Below, one piece after another: positions 10,014 through 18,603 of a stretch of DNA of 45,584 nucleotides (positions within the stretch are counted from its first letter, which is position 1; each line of letters opens with the position of its first letter). Source of the stretch: Halomonas campaniensis (lineage in GTDB: Bacteria; Pseudomonadota; Gammaproteobacteria; Pseudomonadales; Halomonadaceae); contig NZ_JPUA01000030.1 in NCBI RefSeq assembly GCF_002211105.1, positions 18,569-64,152 of the forward strand. Direction: 5' to 3'. The translations under genes and the position numbers were made by a program. The notes beneath the pieces are model-generated. The model searched no databases. It saw only the letters and a list, made by a program, of their open reading frames with translations, and was not told where the DNA came from.

Positions 10014-10286
10014 TTAGTTGACGGCGTCTTTCAGCGCTTTACCTGCTTTGAAGCTGGGTACTTTGGCAGCACTGATCTGGATTGGTTGACCCGTTTGTGG
10101 GTTACGGCCAGTTCGAGCTGCACGCTCTTTGATCGCGAAGGTACCAAAACCTACCAGTGATACGCTTTCGCCCTTCTTAAGGCTATCGGTGACAGACTCC
10201 ACCATGGCATCCAATGCGCGGGTTGCCGCTGCTTTAGGAATATCTGCAGACGCGGCAATGGCTTCAATCAGCTCGGACTTATTCAC
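10014..10286 (-). CDS. hupB: DNA-binding protein HU, beta-type
   Basis: 90 aa, the usual HU length. The start [11 protein letters not shown], the core [21 protein letters not shown] (the beta arm that inserts its proline into the DNA minor groove) and [11 protein letters not shown] at the end are all typical. It is a nucleoid-associated dimer subunit. It lies directly downstream of lon, with its own strong sigma70-like promoter at 10369-10398 and its own terminator. It can therefore be expressed independently of lon. Confidence 0.97.
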   Translation of the reverse strand: MNKSELIEAIAASADIPKAAATRALDAMVESVTDSLKKGESVSLVGFGTFAIKERAARTGRNPQTGQPIQISAAKVPSFKAGKALKDAVN

Positions 10287-10368
10287 TCTTCACCCCTTGA
10301 CTGTTTCAAAAAAATGGCTCTGAACGGCATGGTCACCGATGGATACGACGATCAAAGCATAGCTGCGT

Positions 10369-10398
10369 TTTATAGCAATGCCTTGAAACATCTGTCAA
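10369..10398 (-). promoter_or_regulatory. Sigma70-type promoter of hupB
   Basis: On the minus strand a perfect TTGACA (-35, 10398-10393) is separated by 18 bp from TATAAA (-10, 10374-10369). The predicted transcription start is about 75 nt before the hupB ATG. Confidence 0.75.
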
Positions 10399-10480
10399 GC
10401 AACCATGTCGCGAGATACCCGCCATACAAGCAGCGGGCTTATACTAAGTATAATTAAAGACCAGGAAGGACTTTAACTGC

Positions 10481-12892
10481 TTAATGAGTGCTAGCTACGA
10501 CGTTATTACTAAACGATGCTTCGGTACTTTGCAATGGCGCACCGTCCTCTACCTTATCAGCTAGCGCTACGGCTAAGACATCATCTATCCAGCGTACCGG
10601 ACGAATATCCAATGCACCTTTGATATTGTCAGGTACTTCCTTGAGATCACGGCGGTTTTCTTCAGGAATTAGCACTGTCTTTATACCACCGCGGCGGGCT
10701 GCCAGCAATTTCTCCTTCAACCCACCGATCGGCAATACTTCACCACGTAGATTGACTTCACCGGTCATAGCTACGTCACAACGCACAGCTCGCTGGGTAT
10801 AAGCGGAAACAATTGCCGTCACCATGGCGATACCCGCGCTGGGCCCATCTTTCGGCGTTGCCCCTTCGGGAACGTGAATATGCAGATCCTCTTTTTCGAA
10901 CCGCTCGGGATCAATACCGTACGCTTCGGCTCTGGCACGCACCACCGTATGGGCTGCACTTACCGACTCTTTCATCACATCGCCCAGTGAACCGGTCTTG
11001 TTAATTCGCCCTTTACCCGGCGTCACCACGGACTCTATGTTGAGCAGCTCGCCACCCACCGATGTCCATGCAAGGCCTGTCACTCGGCCGATCTGGTCGT
11101 CTTGTTCCGCCAAGCCGTAACTGTAGCGACGTACGCCAGCGTAATGCTCGATTTGCTCTGCCGTTAAGCTCTGACCCGCTTGCTTAGCTTTCGGGTCACG
11201 CTCTGCCTCAAGCCTTTCACGCAGTACCTTGCGCGACACCTTGGCAATCTGCCGCTCTAACTCACGCACACCTGCTTCTCGCGTGTAATAACGAATAAGC
11301 TCTAAAAGTGCGCTATCTTCCAGCGCTAACTCATCGCCTTTCAATCCGTTGGCGGCTAATTGTTTGGGCAATAAGTAGCGCTTAGCGATCGCCAGCTTCT
11401 CATCTTCGGTGTAACCCGGCAGACGAATGATCTCCATGCGATCGAGCAGTGCGCTGGGAATATTCATCGAGTTAGCGGTACAGATGAACAGCGTTTCGGA
11501 GAGATCGTAGTCGAGCTCCAGATAGTGATCGCTAAAGCTGTTGTTCTGCTCAGGATCGAGCACTTCGAGCAGCGCAGAAGCAGGGTCACCGCGGTGATCC
11601 ATACCTAGCTTGTCGACCTCATCCAATAGGAACAGGGGGTTTTTAACCCCGGCCCGGCTCATGCGCTGCATCAACTTACCCGGCAACGAGCCAATATAAG
11701 TACGCCGATGGCCGCGAATTTCCGACTCATCGCGGACACCACCTAGCGCTAAACGCACATATTTGCGGTTAGTCGCGCGGGCAATGGACTGGCCAAGCGA
11801 GGTCTTACCCACCCCAGGCGGCCCGACGAGGCATAGCACAGGGCCTTTCATCTTGCGTACACGCTTCTGTACGGCAAGATATTCCAGGATGCGCGCTTTA
11901 ACCTCTTCCAGCCCGTAGTGATCCTCATCCAGCACCTGCTGCGCCTTGACGAGATCATGTTTTACCCGGGTACGTTTTTTCCATGGAACCGCGATTAACC
12001 AATCCAGATAAGAGCGCACCACGGTGGCTTCGGCGGAGTTCGAGGCCATCATTTTGAGCTTATTGAGCTCTTGGGTGGCTTTCTCAGACGCCTCCTTCGG
12101 CATACCGGACTCTTGGATCGCCAGCTCGTACTTCTCGGCCTCGTTGGGCACATTATCCAGCTCACCCATCTCTTTCTGGATGGCTTTCATCTGCTCGTTG
12201 AGGTAGTACTCGCGCTGGGTTTTCTCCATCTGCTCTTTGACTCGAGAGCGGATGCGCTTCTCTACTTGCAGCAGGTCGATTTCAGACTCGATCAGCGCCA
12301 TCAGGTGCTCAATACGATCACGCACCCGATCCATCTCAAGTAGCTCTTGCTTGTCTCCAATTTTAAGCGACAGGTGGGCACAAATAGTGTCCACCAAGCG
12401 GCTTGGATCCTCTATCCCCGACAGTGAATTAAGCACTTCGTTGGGGACTTTCTTGGAAAGCTTAACGTACTGCTCGAACTGATTGAGCAACACGCGAACC
12501 AGCGCTTCCTGCTCACGGCTGGTCAGCGGCTCACTCTCACGGGGCGTTAAGTGCGCCTGGGTGTAGCCTGCAGCATTCTCTTCGACACTCAGTACATCCG
12601 CTCGAAAATTACCCTCAATGAGCACTTTGACCGTGCCATCGGGCAACTTAAGCAGTTGCATGATATCGGCCACGGTGCCCATCGCGTAAAGATCCGCGTT
12701 GTCAGGCTCATCTTGAGACGCTTCACGCTGAGCCACCAGTAGCACACGCTTATCAGCCTCCATCGCCGCTTCGAGCGCCTGGATAGACTTTTCACGACCT
12801 ACAAAGAGAGGGATAACCATTTGCGGATAAACAACCACATCGCGCAATGGCAAAAGGGGTAGACATTGTGTCTGTTCGGCGTTCTGCTGCAT
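10481..12892 (-). CDS. lon: ATP-dependent protease Lon
   Basis: 803 aa from the ATG at 12892, which has GAGGA nine nt upstream. An in-frame start 63 nt earlier would add residues with no Lon similarity and place the start inside the AGTACT repeats. Order: N-terminal substrate domain (LPLLPLRDVVVYPQMVIPLFVGR), coiled-coil region with QREYYLNEQMKAIQKEMGE, AAA+ domain with Walker A (GPPGVGKTS) and Walker B (LFLLDEVDK), then the protease domain. The catalytic Ser/Lys dyad is Ser685 in DGPSAG and Lys728 in GGLKEK. It degrades misfolded and regulatory proteins in the cytoplasm. The order clpX-lon-hupB-ppiD is the standard gammaproteobacterial one. Confidence 0.97.
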   Translation of the reverse strand: MQQNAEQTQCLPLLPLRDVVVYPQMVIPLFVGREKSIQALEAAMEADKRVLLVAQREASQDEPDNADLYAMGTVADIMQLLKLPDGTVKVLIEGNFRADVLSVEENAAGYTQAHLTPRESEPLTSREQEALVRVLLNQFEQYVKLSKKVPNEVLNSLSGIEDPSRLVDTICAHLSLKIGDKQELLEMDRVRDRIEHLMALIESEIDLLQVEKRIRSRVKEQMEKTQREYYLNEQMKAIQKEMGELDNVPNEAEKYELAIQESGMPKEASEKATQELNKLKMMASNSAEATVVRSYLDWLIAVPWKKRTRVKHDLVKAQQVLDEDHYGLEEVKARILEYLAVQKRVRKMKGPVLCLVGPPGVGKTSLGQSIARATNRKYVRLALGGVRDESEIRGHRRTYIGSLPGKLMQRMSRAGVKNPLFLLDEVDKLGMDHRGDPASALLEVLDPEQNNSFSDHYLELDYDLSETLFICTANSMNIPSALLDRMEIIRLPGYTEDEKLAIAKRYLLPKQLAANGLKGDELALEDSALLELIRYYTREAGVRELERQIAKVSRKVLRERLEAERDPKAKQAGQSLTAEQIEHYAGVRRYSYGLAEQDDQIGRVTGLAWTSVGGELLNIESVVTPGKGRINKTGSLGDVMKESVSAAHTVVRARAEAYGIDPERFEKEDLHIHVPEGATPKDGPSAGIAMVTAIVSAYTQRAVRCDVAMTGEVNLRGEVLPIGGLKEKLLAARRGGIKTVLIPEENRRDLKEVPDNIKGALDIRPVRWIDDVLAVALADKVEDGAPLQSTEASFSNNVVASTH

Positions 12893-12919
12893 CGCAGACG
12901 TTCCTCGACAAATCGGATG

Positions 12920-12949
12920 AGTACTTAAAAGAGTACTTGGAAAAGTACT
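12920..12949. repeat. Three AGTACT palindromes at exact 12-bp period in the lon leader
   Basis: AGTACT occurs at 12920-12925, 12932-12937 and 12944-12949. On the minus strand the units read AGTACTTTTCCA, AGTACTCTTTTA and AGTACTCATCCG. The block lies 28-57 nt before the lon start codon, upstream of its Shine-Dalgarno site. It could be an operator array or an mRNA structure; I know of no named regulator with this site. Confidence 0.7.
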
Positions 12950-13046
12950 GCACACTTTTCAACATGCTATCGATTAAGGCGTTAGCACTGAAATAGGCTA
13001 GGCAGTAACACTTCACGAATTAGGCTTTATAGCGCTCTATAACAGC

Positions 13047-13070
13047 AAGGGGTCGCCTAGGCGACCCCTT
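13047..13070 (-). terminator. Perfect palindrome after clpX, probable terminator
   Basis: A 24-bp perfect palindrome, AAGGGGTCGCC-TA-GGCGACCCCTT, starts 48 nt past the clpX stop and lies before the lon leader. It would form an 11-bp GC-rich stem. No long T run follows it on the minus strand, so termination may be partial, letting some clpX transcripts read into lon. Confidence 0.65.
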
Positions 13071-13118
13071 GGTATAGCGCAAGCGGGTTGAAGCTGGGCC
13101 GCGATACTCGACTAACCA

Positions 13119-14399
13119 CTAACCATCAGTGCCGTCGACACGCGCTTCTTCCTGCTGAGAGTAGATCAACAGCGGCTCGCTCTCACCGGCGATCACCGAG
13201 GCATCGATGACGACTTTGCTGACGCCTTCAAGCGACGGAATTTCATACATGGTATCCAGCAAAACTGACTCTAAAATAGAGCGCAGCCCACGAGCACCTG
13301 TCTTCCGCTCCATGGCTTTTTCAGCCACAGCACGCAACGCTTCATCTCTAAATTCAAGCGTTACATCTTCCATTTCAAACAATTTAGCGTACTGCTTGAC
13401 CAGCGAGTTCTTGGGCTCTGTCAGGATCTGCACCAGGGCATCTTCAGTGAGTTCCATTAGCGTTGCGATGATCGGCAAACGCCCCACGAACTCCGGAATC
13501 AAACCAAATTTAACCAGATCATCAGGCTCCACATCAGCCAGCAGCTCACCCACCCCGCGGGAGGACTCCTTGCTTTTCACCGCTGCATTGAAACCGATGC
13601 CGCCCTTCTCAGCGCGGTCACGGATAACTTTATCCAGCCCCGCAAAAGCACCGCCGACGATAAACAGGATATTACCCGTGTTAACCTGGACAAATTCCTG
13701 CTGGGGGTGTTTGCGTCCACCTTGAGGCGGCACAGAAGCCGTCGTACCTTCAATTAGTTTCAGCAATGCCTGCTGAACGCCCTCACCCGACACATCGCGA
13801 GTGATCGAAGGGTTATCCGATTTGCGTGAAATCTTGTCGATTTCATCGATATAAACAATGCCGCGCTCAGCTTTCTCGACGTCGTAATCGCATTTCTGCA
13901 ACAGCTTTTGGATGATGTTTTCGACATCTTCACCGACATAGCCGGCTTCCGTCAGCGTGGTTGCATCCGCAATGGTAAAAGGTACATTCAGTAGCCGAGC
14001 CATGGTTTCCGCAAGCAGCGTTTTACCGCTACCAGTGGGGCCAATCAGCAGAATGTTTGATTTACCTAGCTCTACATCGCCGTCACGCACGTCGGTTTTC
14101 AGACGCTTGTAGTGGTTATACACCGCTACAGAAAGCACCATTTTGGCGCGATCCTGTCCGATGACGTAATCATCAAGCGTATGACGTATTTCACGAGGCG
14201 TAGGTAAACGCTCCTCATCGCTCTCGGCATCGGCTTCGAGAACTTCCTCGCGAATGATGTCATTACACAAGTCGACACACTCATCGCAGATATAGACGGA
14301 TGGGCCCGCAATCAGCTTACGTACTTCGTTTTGGTTTTTACCGCAAAACGAGCAGTAGAGCAGTTTGCCACCTTCGTCCTTGCCTTTGCCGTCGGCCAT
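13119..14399 (-). CDS. clpX: ATP-dependent unfoldase ClpX
   Basis: 426 aa. The N-terminal C4 zinc domain has ligands C16, C19, C38 and C41. The AAA+ module has Walker A GPTGSGKT at 120-127, Walker [11 protein letters not shown] near 185 and sensor/arginine regions in [10 protein letters not shown]. The IGF tripeptide, in GGIGFNAA, is the loop that docks into ClpP pockets. It unfolds tagged substrates (such as ssrA-tagged proteins) and feeds them to ClpP, encoded immediately upstream. clpP and clpX are separated by 74 nt containing a GC-rich hairpin. Confidence 0.97.
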   Translation of the reverse strand: MADGKGKDEGGKLLYCSFCGKNQNEVRKLIAGPSVYICDECVDLCNDIIREEVLEADAESDEERLPTPREIRHTLDDYVIGQDRAKMVLSVAVYNHYKRLKTDVRDGDVELGKSNILLIGPTGSGKTLLAETMARLLNVPFTIADATTLTEAGYVGEDVENIIQKLLQKCDYDVEKAERGIVYIDEIDKISRKSDNPSITRDVSGEGVQQALLKLIEGTTASVPPQGGRKHPQQEFVQVNTGNILFIVGGAFAGLDKVIRDRAEKGGIGFNAAVKSKESSRGVGELLADVEPDDLVKFGLIPEFVGRLPIIATLMELTEDALVQILTEPKNSLVKQYAKLFEMEDVTLEFRDEALRAVAEKAMERKTGARGLRSILESVLLDTMYEIPSLEGVSKVVIDASVIAGESEPLLIYSQQEEARVDGTDG

Positions 14400-14418
14400 T
14401 CGTATACCTCTGTCACTG

Positions 14419-14436
14419 CGGCGGCTTTCGCCGCCG
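14419..14436 (-). other. clpP-clpX intercistronic hairpin
   Basis: A 7-bp all-GC stem (CGGCGGC / GCCGCCG) closes a GAAA tetraloop on the transcribed (minus) strand, 20-37 nt before the clpX start. There is no T tract, so it is more likely a stabilising or attenuating element than a full terminator. Confidence 0.55.
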
Positions 14437-14473
14437 GAAAAGCTCGTTAGAAAAGCAGAATCCTATCACGCTA

Positions 14474-15091
14474 TCAGGATGTAGGCCGCTTATCCAGCAC
14501 TGCATCAATCAAACCATACTCTTTGGCTTTATTGGCGCTCATGAAATTATCCCGATCGGTATCACGGGAAACGGCTTCAATATCCTGCCCTGTGTGGTGG
14601 GCAAGGATTTGGTTCAGTTTTTCGCGAATACCGAGAATTTCACGGGTATGAATTTCAATGTCAGATGCTTGACCTTGGTAACCACCCAGCGGCTGGTGAA
14701 TCATTACACGGGAGTTGGGTAGGCAGTAACGCTTGCCAGCAGCACCCGCTGTTAATAGCAGCGCCCCCATACTGGCCGCCTGGCCAATACATACCGTTGA
14801 GACATCTGGCTTCACAAACTGCATAGTGTCGTAAATCGACATACCCGCGGTAACAGAGCCACCTGGCGAGTTGATATACAGGTGAATATCTTTATCAGGA
14901 TTTTCTGATTCCAGAAATAACAGCTGGGCGACAACCAGATTAGCCATGTAGTCTTCTACAGGGCCTACCAAAAAGATCACGCGCTCTTTTAACAGGCGTG
15001 AGTAAATGTCGTAGGCTCTTTCCCCTTTGGCGCTCTGCTCAACCACCATGGGTACTAGACCGCCGGCGTTTTGAATATCAAACTCACTCAT
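14474..15091 (-). CDS. clpP: ATP-dependent Clp protease proteolytic subunit
   Basis: 205 aa. The catalytic triad is Ser107 (GQAASMGA), His132 (MIHQPLGG) and Asp181 (TDRDNF), with the same spacing as E. coli Ser111-His136-Asp185. The oxyanion region SPGGSVTAG is present. The short N-terminal segment before VPMVVEQ resembles the propeptide that is removed autocatalytically. The protein assembles into the double-heptamer chamber partnered by ClpX (and ClpA if present elsewhere). It lies between tig and clpX, as usual. Confidence 0.97.
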   Translation of the reverse strand: MSEFDIQNAGGLVPMVVEQSAKGERAYDIYSRLLKERVIFLVGPVEDYMANLVVAQLLFLESENPDKDIHLYINSPGGSVTAGMSIYDTMQFVKPDVSTVCIGQAASMGALLLTAGAAGKRYCLPNSRVMIHQPLGGYQGQASDIEIHTREILGIREKLNQILAHHTGQDIEAVSRDTDRDNFMSANKAKEYGLIDAVLDKRPTS

Positions 15092-15122
15092 TCAGGTGAT
15101 TCCTTGCGTCCGGGAAGGGAAA

Positions 15123-15146
15123 GGCGCACCGACATACAGGTGCGCC
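15123..15146 (-). other. tig-clpP intercistronic hairpin
   Basis: The stem GGCGCACC / GGTGCGCC (8 bp) has an 8-nt loop and lies 14 nt after the tig stop. On the minus strand it is followed by the pyrimidine-rich TTTCCCTTCC. It is a weak terminator or processing-site candidate between tig and clpP. Confidence 0.5.
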
Positions 15147-15159
15147 ACGCTCCAGGGTG

Positions 15160-16512
15160 TTAGGCGCTCGCTTGCTCGCCCTCTTCGGCACCCTCATCTT
15201 GCTCTGCCTGCTGTTGCGCAGCGGCAAGGGCTTGTTGGTAAGACATTTCAACGTCTTTAATGTTCGTTTGCTCAAGCAGCTTAGCCACCGCTTTCTCTTC
15301 GAGAATGGCAGATTTAACCTGGGTTTTCAGCTCTTCATTACCCATGTAGTAGCTAACCACTTCATCAGGATCCTGGTACTGCTCAGCCAGCTCAGTTACT
15401 TTGGCTTTGATAGCCTCATCGTCAGCATCAAGCTCGTTAGCCTTGATCACTTCAGCCAACAGCAAACCGACCTGAACGCGGCCTTTGGCCTGCTCTTCGA
15501 ACAGTTCATTGGGGAGCTGACTGACATCAAAATCTTCGCCCAGACCAAATTGCTGAGCCGCCTGACGCTTCATGCCATCTGTCTCTTGCTGAACCAGCGC
15601 ACTGGGCACAGGAATCTCGTTAACCTTTTTCAGCGCATCAAGTACTTGCTGCTTAACCCGGTTATCGACAGCTTGCGACGCTTCACGGGTCATGTTCTTC
15701 TTGATTTCAGCGCGGAACTTCTCCTGATCGCCACCTTCGACGCCAAAACGCTCGATAAACTCAGCGTCAACTTCGGGCAGTTTCTGACTGCTGACCTTGT
15801 GCACGGTTACCTTGAAGGTGGCTTCTTTACCGGCCAAATGCTCGGCCTGGTAATCCTCAGGGAAAGTGACGTTTAGGGTCTTCTCTTCACCGGCTTTGGC
15901 GCCAATCAGCTGCGCCTCAAAACCAGGGATAAAGCTATTGGAACCAATGACCAGTGTGTGGCCTTCGGCGCTACCGCCTTCAAACGGCTCATCACCGATG
16001 TAACCCTGGAAGTCGATAGTGACTTGGTCGCCGTCAGCGGCCGCAGCGTCCACTTCTTCCCAGGCAGCATTTTGCTTACGCAGCGTGTCGATCATCTCAT
16101 CGACATCCGCATCGCTAACTGCAACCACCGGGCGCTCAATCTCAGTACCTTCGATAGAGGTCAGCTCAACCTGCGGGTAGACTTCCATAACCGCAACGAA
16201 CTCTAGATCTTTGCCCGACTCATTGACCGATGGTTCAATTTTCGGAAAGCCAGCCGGGTTCAAGCCCTCTTCGGTAATAGCGCGCACATAACGCTCACGC
16301 ATTACTTCGCTGACCACCTCGTTACGAACGTCTTGGCCGTAGCGCTGCTGAACTACTGCCATTGGCACCCGGCCCTGGCGAAAACCATTCAAGCGAACGT
16401 TCTTCGCGGTGTCTTTCAAGCGAGCACTAACGGCCCCGTCAATTTCGGCAGCCGGCACTTGAATGGTAATGCGGCGTTCGATCTGGGAGGTCGTCTCGAC
16501 AGAAACTTGCAT
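15160..16512 (-). CDS. tig: Trigger factor, ribosome-associated chaperone
   Basis: 450 aa starting MQVSVETTSQIERR at 16512, with GAGGA seven nt upstream; the in-frame ATG 39 nt earlier lacks homology. The N-terminal ribosome-binding domain carries the docking signature near GFRQGRVP (about residues 43-50). The central FKBP-type isomerase domain follows (DGDQVTIDFQGYIGDEPFEGG near 155) and then the helical chaperone arms. The C-terminal tail is very rich in Q, A and E. It meets nascent chains at the exit tunnel. It heads the tig-clpP-clpX block and has a good sigma70-like promoter about 80 nt upstream. Confidence 0.96.
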   Translation of the reverse strand: MQVSVETTSQIERRITIQVPAAEIDGAVSARLKDTAKNVRLNGFRQGRVPMAVVQQRYGQDVRNEVVSEVMRERYVRAITEEGLNPAGFPKIEPSVNESGKDLEFVAVMEVYPQVELTSIEGTEIERPVVAVSDADVDEMIDTLRKQNAAWEEVDAAAADGDQVTIDFQGYIGDEPFEGGSAEGHTLVIGSNSFIPGFEAQLIGAKAGEEKTLNVTFPEDYQAEHLAGKEATFKVTVHKVSSQKLPEVDAEFIERFGVEGGDQEKFRAEIKKNMTREASQAVDNRVKQQVLDALKKVNEIPVPSALVQQETDGMKRQAAQQFGLGEDFDVSQLPNELFEEQAKGRVQVGLLLAEVIKANELDADDEAIKAKVTELAEQYQDPDEVVSYYMGNEELKTQVKSAILEEKAVAKLLEQTNIKDVEMSYQQALAAAQQQAEQDEGAEEGEQASA

Positions 16513-16590
16513 GAATTGTCCTCTAACGGCTGGGCGTTGTGTTGATTGCATGTAATTGTGCTGATCGCATCTAAAAAGATCAAAGGGGTA

Positions 16591-16619
16591 ATTTTAAGAA
16601 CCCTAACGCATGGTGGCAA
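16591..16619 (-). promoter_or_regulatory. Sigma70-type promoter of tig
   Basis: On the minus strand TTGCCA (16619-16614) and TAAAAT (16596-16591) are separated by exactly 17 bp, each matching the consensus in five of six bases. The predicted start is about 72 nt before the tig ATG. Confidence 0.6.
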
Positions 16620-16756
16620 GCGCCATGCTCGCAACATGGGGGCAGTCATTTTAAAAACAAGGGAATATGCGAGCAATTAACCGCTTTATGGCGTGTATGG
16701 GTTAATTTTCAGCCCCACGCTGCGTCATTTTTACCATTCTACTGCTTTGTACGCTT

Positions 16757-16781
16757 TGCAGCGACTTTTTCAGTCGCTGCA
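16757..16781. terminator. Hairpin downstream of the 16791 gene
   Basis: A 10-bp stem (TGCAGCGACT / AGTCGCTGCA) with a 5-nt TTTTC/GAAAA loop lies 9 nt past the stop of the minus-strand membrane-protein gene. The T run on the minus strand precedes the stem rather than following it, so it is an atypical terminator. Confidence 0.45.
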
Positions 16782-16790
16782 GAAAAAACG

Positions 16791-17168
16791 CTAGCCAGCT
16801 TGGCGCTCACCTGACCACCATAGGCTTAACGCATGCAGCAGCACCCCAAGAGTGGCGCCATGGGAGAGCAACACCTGCCAGCTAATCCACTGCGTAAATA
16901 GCGCATGCCAGCCCCCCATCACGATCATTCCCAGCAGCAGCATCATGACTAGCCGTTTGCACAACTGCGGCAGGCGTCGACGCGCCTCAACGGCCAGTAG
17001 GCGCCACTGCACAACGGTCGCCAATGAGACCACTACCAAGGCGAAGAGAGTCAGCGTCTGGCGGGTTTCATGTCCGCCCGCCATGTAGCGAGGCAGGGTT
17101 GCCAACATAACGATGCACAAGCCCAGCGCGACGCTAATGCGCTCAGGCGAGATAGACGCCCGCTGCAT
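16791..17168 (-). CDS. Small membrane protein of unknown function
   Basis: 125 aa, not recognised. Four hydrophobic segments are visible at about residues 10-27, 37-57, 70-90 and 93-115, joined by short loops. An arginine-rich loop (EARRRLPQLCKR) between the second and third suggests that side faces the cytoplasm. It starts 3 nt after the stop of the flavodoxin gene on the same strand, so the pair is almost certainly co-transcribed. There are no catalytic or binding motifs I can point to. Length, tight spacing and hydrophobic periodicity support it being a real gene. Confidence 0.75.
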   Translation of the reverse strand: MQRASISPERISVALGLCIVMLATLPRYMAGGHETRQTLTLFALVVVSLATVVQWRLLAVEARRRLPQLCKRLVMMLLLGMIVMGGWHALFTQWISWQVLLSHGATLGVLLHALSLWWSGERQAG

Positions 17169-17171
17169 CGC

Positions 17172-17636
17172 TTAGGCCACCTCTAACTGCTGGGTAACAA
17201 TCCACTCTTCCACCCAGGGGATGGCAGCGTCGTCGGCCATAAACGTCTCCATGGCGTCGACTTCCAGGCGCTCACCTAACCGAATCGCACCATGATCCGC
17301 CAGCAACTCATCAAGCGCCCGGCCTGCGCCACAAAATGTATCGCCATAGGAGCTATCACCCAGTGCAATGAGGCCGTAGCGGAGCGAGGTAAGGGTGGGG
17401 CTTTTATCGCGCAGATTACGTACAAAGGGAACAAAATTACCGGGAAAATCCCCACTGCCCGTAGTCGACACGCAAAACAGTGCCAGTTCGGCGGCATCGC
17501 TGGCTATGTCCTCAACAGATGGCTGGTCAATAATCTCCACCGCATAACCGGCCTGCTCAAAAAGGGGCTTCACCTGCTCTGCCACATCCAGGGCACCGCC
17601 ATACATGGTACCCACTAAAATATTCAGCTTCGGCAT
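17172..17636 (-). CDS. mioC: MioC-like flavodoxin
   Basis: 154 aa with a flavodoxin fold. The FMN phosphate loop is GTMYGGALDVAEQV near residue 8, an alternative of the T-x-T-G-x-T pattern. CVSTTGSGDFPGN near 55 and ALGDSSYGDTFCGAG near 90 form the two isoalloxazine loops. The acidic C-terminal half fits an electron carrier. In E. coli MioC supports biotin synthase in vitro. A generic short-chain flavodoxin role is equally possible here. It is transcribed with the small membrane-protein gene downstream and diverges from the DUF2788-like gene. Confidence 0.85.
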   Translation of the reverse strand: MPKLNILVGTMYGGALDVAEQVKPLFEQAGYAVEIIDQPSVEDIASDAAELALFCVSTTGSGDFPGNFVPFVRNLRDKSPTLTSLRYGLIALGDSSYGDTFCGAGRALDELLADHGAIRLGERLEVDAMETFMADDAAIPWVEEWIVTQQLEVA

Positions 17637-17778
17637 CGTCCCTCCCCTGTCAAAGTGTCACAGTGCCAACCGTCAAGTCGACAAATACCCGATGAATTTG
17701 CTCAAATATTAACATGGCTGGTTAGAATGAGACACATCACTCGCACGGGTGACTTACACGCAGCACACAGGAGTGACT

Positions 17779-17985
17779 ATGCAGCAAACCTTCGAAACCT
17801 GGATCACCCCGCTAATGATTAGCGGCCTCATCATATTCATGTGCTTTATCATCTGGGATCTGGCCAAAAAATCGAACGCAGGCAAATTTGGCACCATCAT
17901 GCTGTTTGTTGTGTTGGGTGCAGGCATGCTGGGATATGTCATCAAAGTCGTCATTACCTGGCTGATTGAAAGCGGAGGCGTGTAA
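17779..17985 (+). CDS. DUF2788-like small membrane protein
   Basis: 68 aa starting MQQTFETWITPL, with AGGAG five nt upstream; an in-frame ATG 30 nt earlier has no such site. There are two membrane segments at about residues 11-28 and 39-62, separated by the positively charged AKKSNAGK loop, giving a hairpin topology. The sequence resembles the DUF2788 family of gammaproteobacteria, for which no function is known to me. It diverges from mioC and ends in a bidirectional terminator shared with ihfA. Confidence 0.82.
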   Translation: MQQTFETWITPLMISGLIIFMCFIIWDLAKKSNAGKFGTIMLFVVLGAGMLGYVIKVVITWLIESGGV

Positions 17986-18033
17986 GAGACACCTTGAAAC
18001 CAGCCCCACCAAGACGCTCTGATCAAAAAAAAG

Positions 18034-18061
18034 AAAAGGAGCGCCAGAAGGCACTCCTTTT
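18034..18061. terminator. Bidirectional terminator between the DUF2788-like gene and ihfA
   Basis: The stem AAAAGGAGCGCC / GGCACTCCTTTT has an AGAA loop. The single C-A mismatch on the plus strand becomes a U-G wobble on the minus strand, where a run of eight T follows. It is therefore strongest for the minus-strand ihfA transcript. Confidence 0.85.
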
Positions 18062-18174
18062 AATAGCCATAAGTTTTTAACAGACATAAGTATCAGCAGG
18101 CATCACAAAATTGCACTCCATGCGCGTAGCCAAGCCGCCTGGAAATAGATGACCCAATAGTCCCAAACAAAAAG

Positions 18175-18474
18175 CTACTCACCACCGGCATAGTGCTCAA
18201 CCTGCTGCTTGAGCTTCTGGCCCGGGCGAAACGTCACGACTCGCCGAGCAGAAATGGGGATTTCTTCACCGGTTTTAGGGTTACGTCCTGGTCGCTCGCG
18301 CTTATCACGCAGATCAAAGTTTCCAAAACCCGACAGCTTCACCTGCTCGTTCTCACGTAGACAAGCTCGAATCTCTTCAAAAAAAGCTTCGACCATGGCC
18401 TTCGCTTCTCGCTTTGACAGGGCTAGCTCAGCATGCAAATGTTCAGCCAGCTCTGCTTTGGTCAACGCACCCAT
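18175..18474 (-). CDS. ihfA: Integration host factor alpha subunit
   Basis: 99 aa from [13 protein letters not shown], identical in length to E. coli IHF-alpha; AGGAG lies seven nt upstream. The beta-arm segment [26 protein letters not shown] carries the intercalating proline, and [11 protein letters not shown] marks the alpha rather than the HU type. With IHF-beta (not in this window) it bends DNA at specific sites. It follows pheT on the same strand, as in other gammaproteobacteria, across a 129-nt gap that may hold its own promoter. Confidence 0.96.
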   Translation of the reverse strand: MGALTKAELAEHLHAELALSKREAKAMVEAFFEEIRACLRENEQVKLSGFGNFDLRDKRERPGRNPKTGEEIPISARRVVTFRPGQKLKQQVEHYAGGE

Positions 18475-18603
18475 AAGGCTTCTCCTTATCCTTGCAGCAA
18501 ACATAGCAACAAACGCTCTGTATCAAATACACAGTAGCAAACGCATTGCCAAGAGCGTGATAAGCATCGTGGCGTGGCCCAGGTACTAATTCTAGCTACT
18601 TAC

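Noticed and set aside
16513..16790. tRNA genes upstream of tig or downstream of ihfA, as seen in some gammaproteobacteria
   Set aside because: No cloverleaf, T-loop (GGTTCGAATC-like) or CCA end could be found in these gaps or elsewhere in the window.
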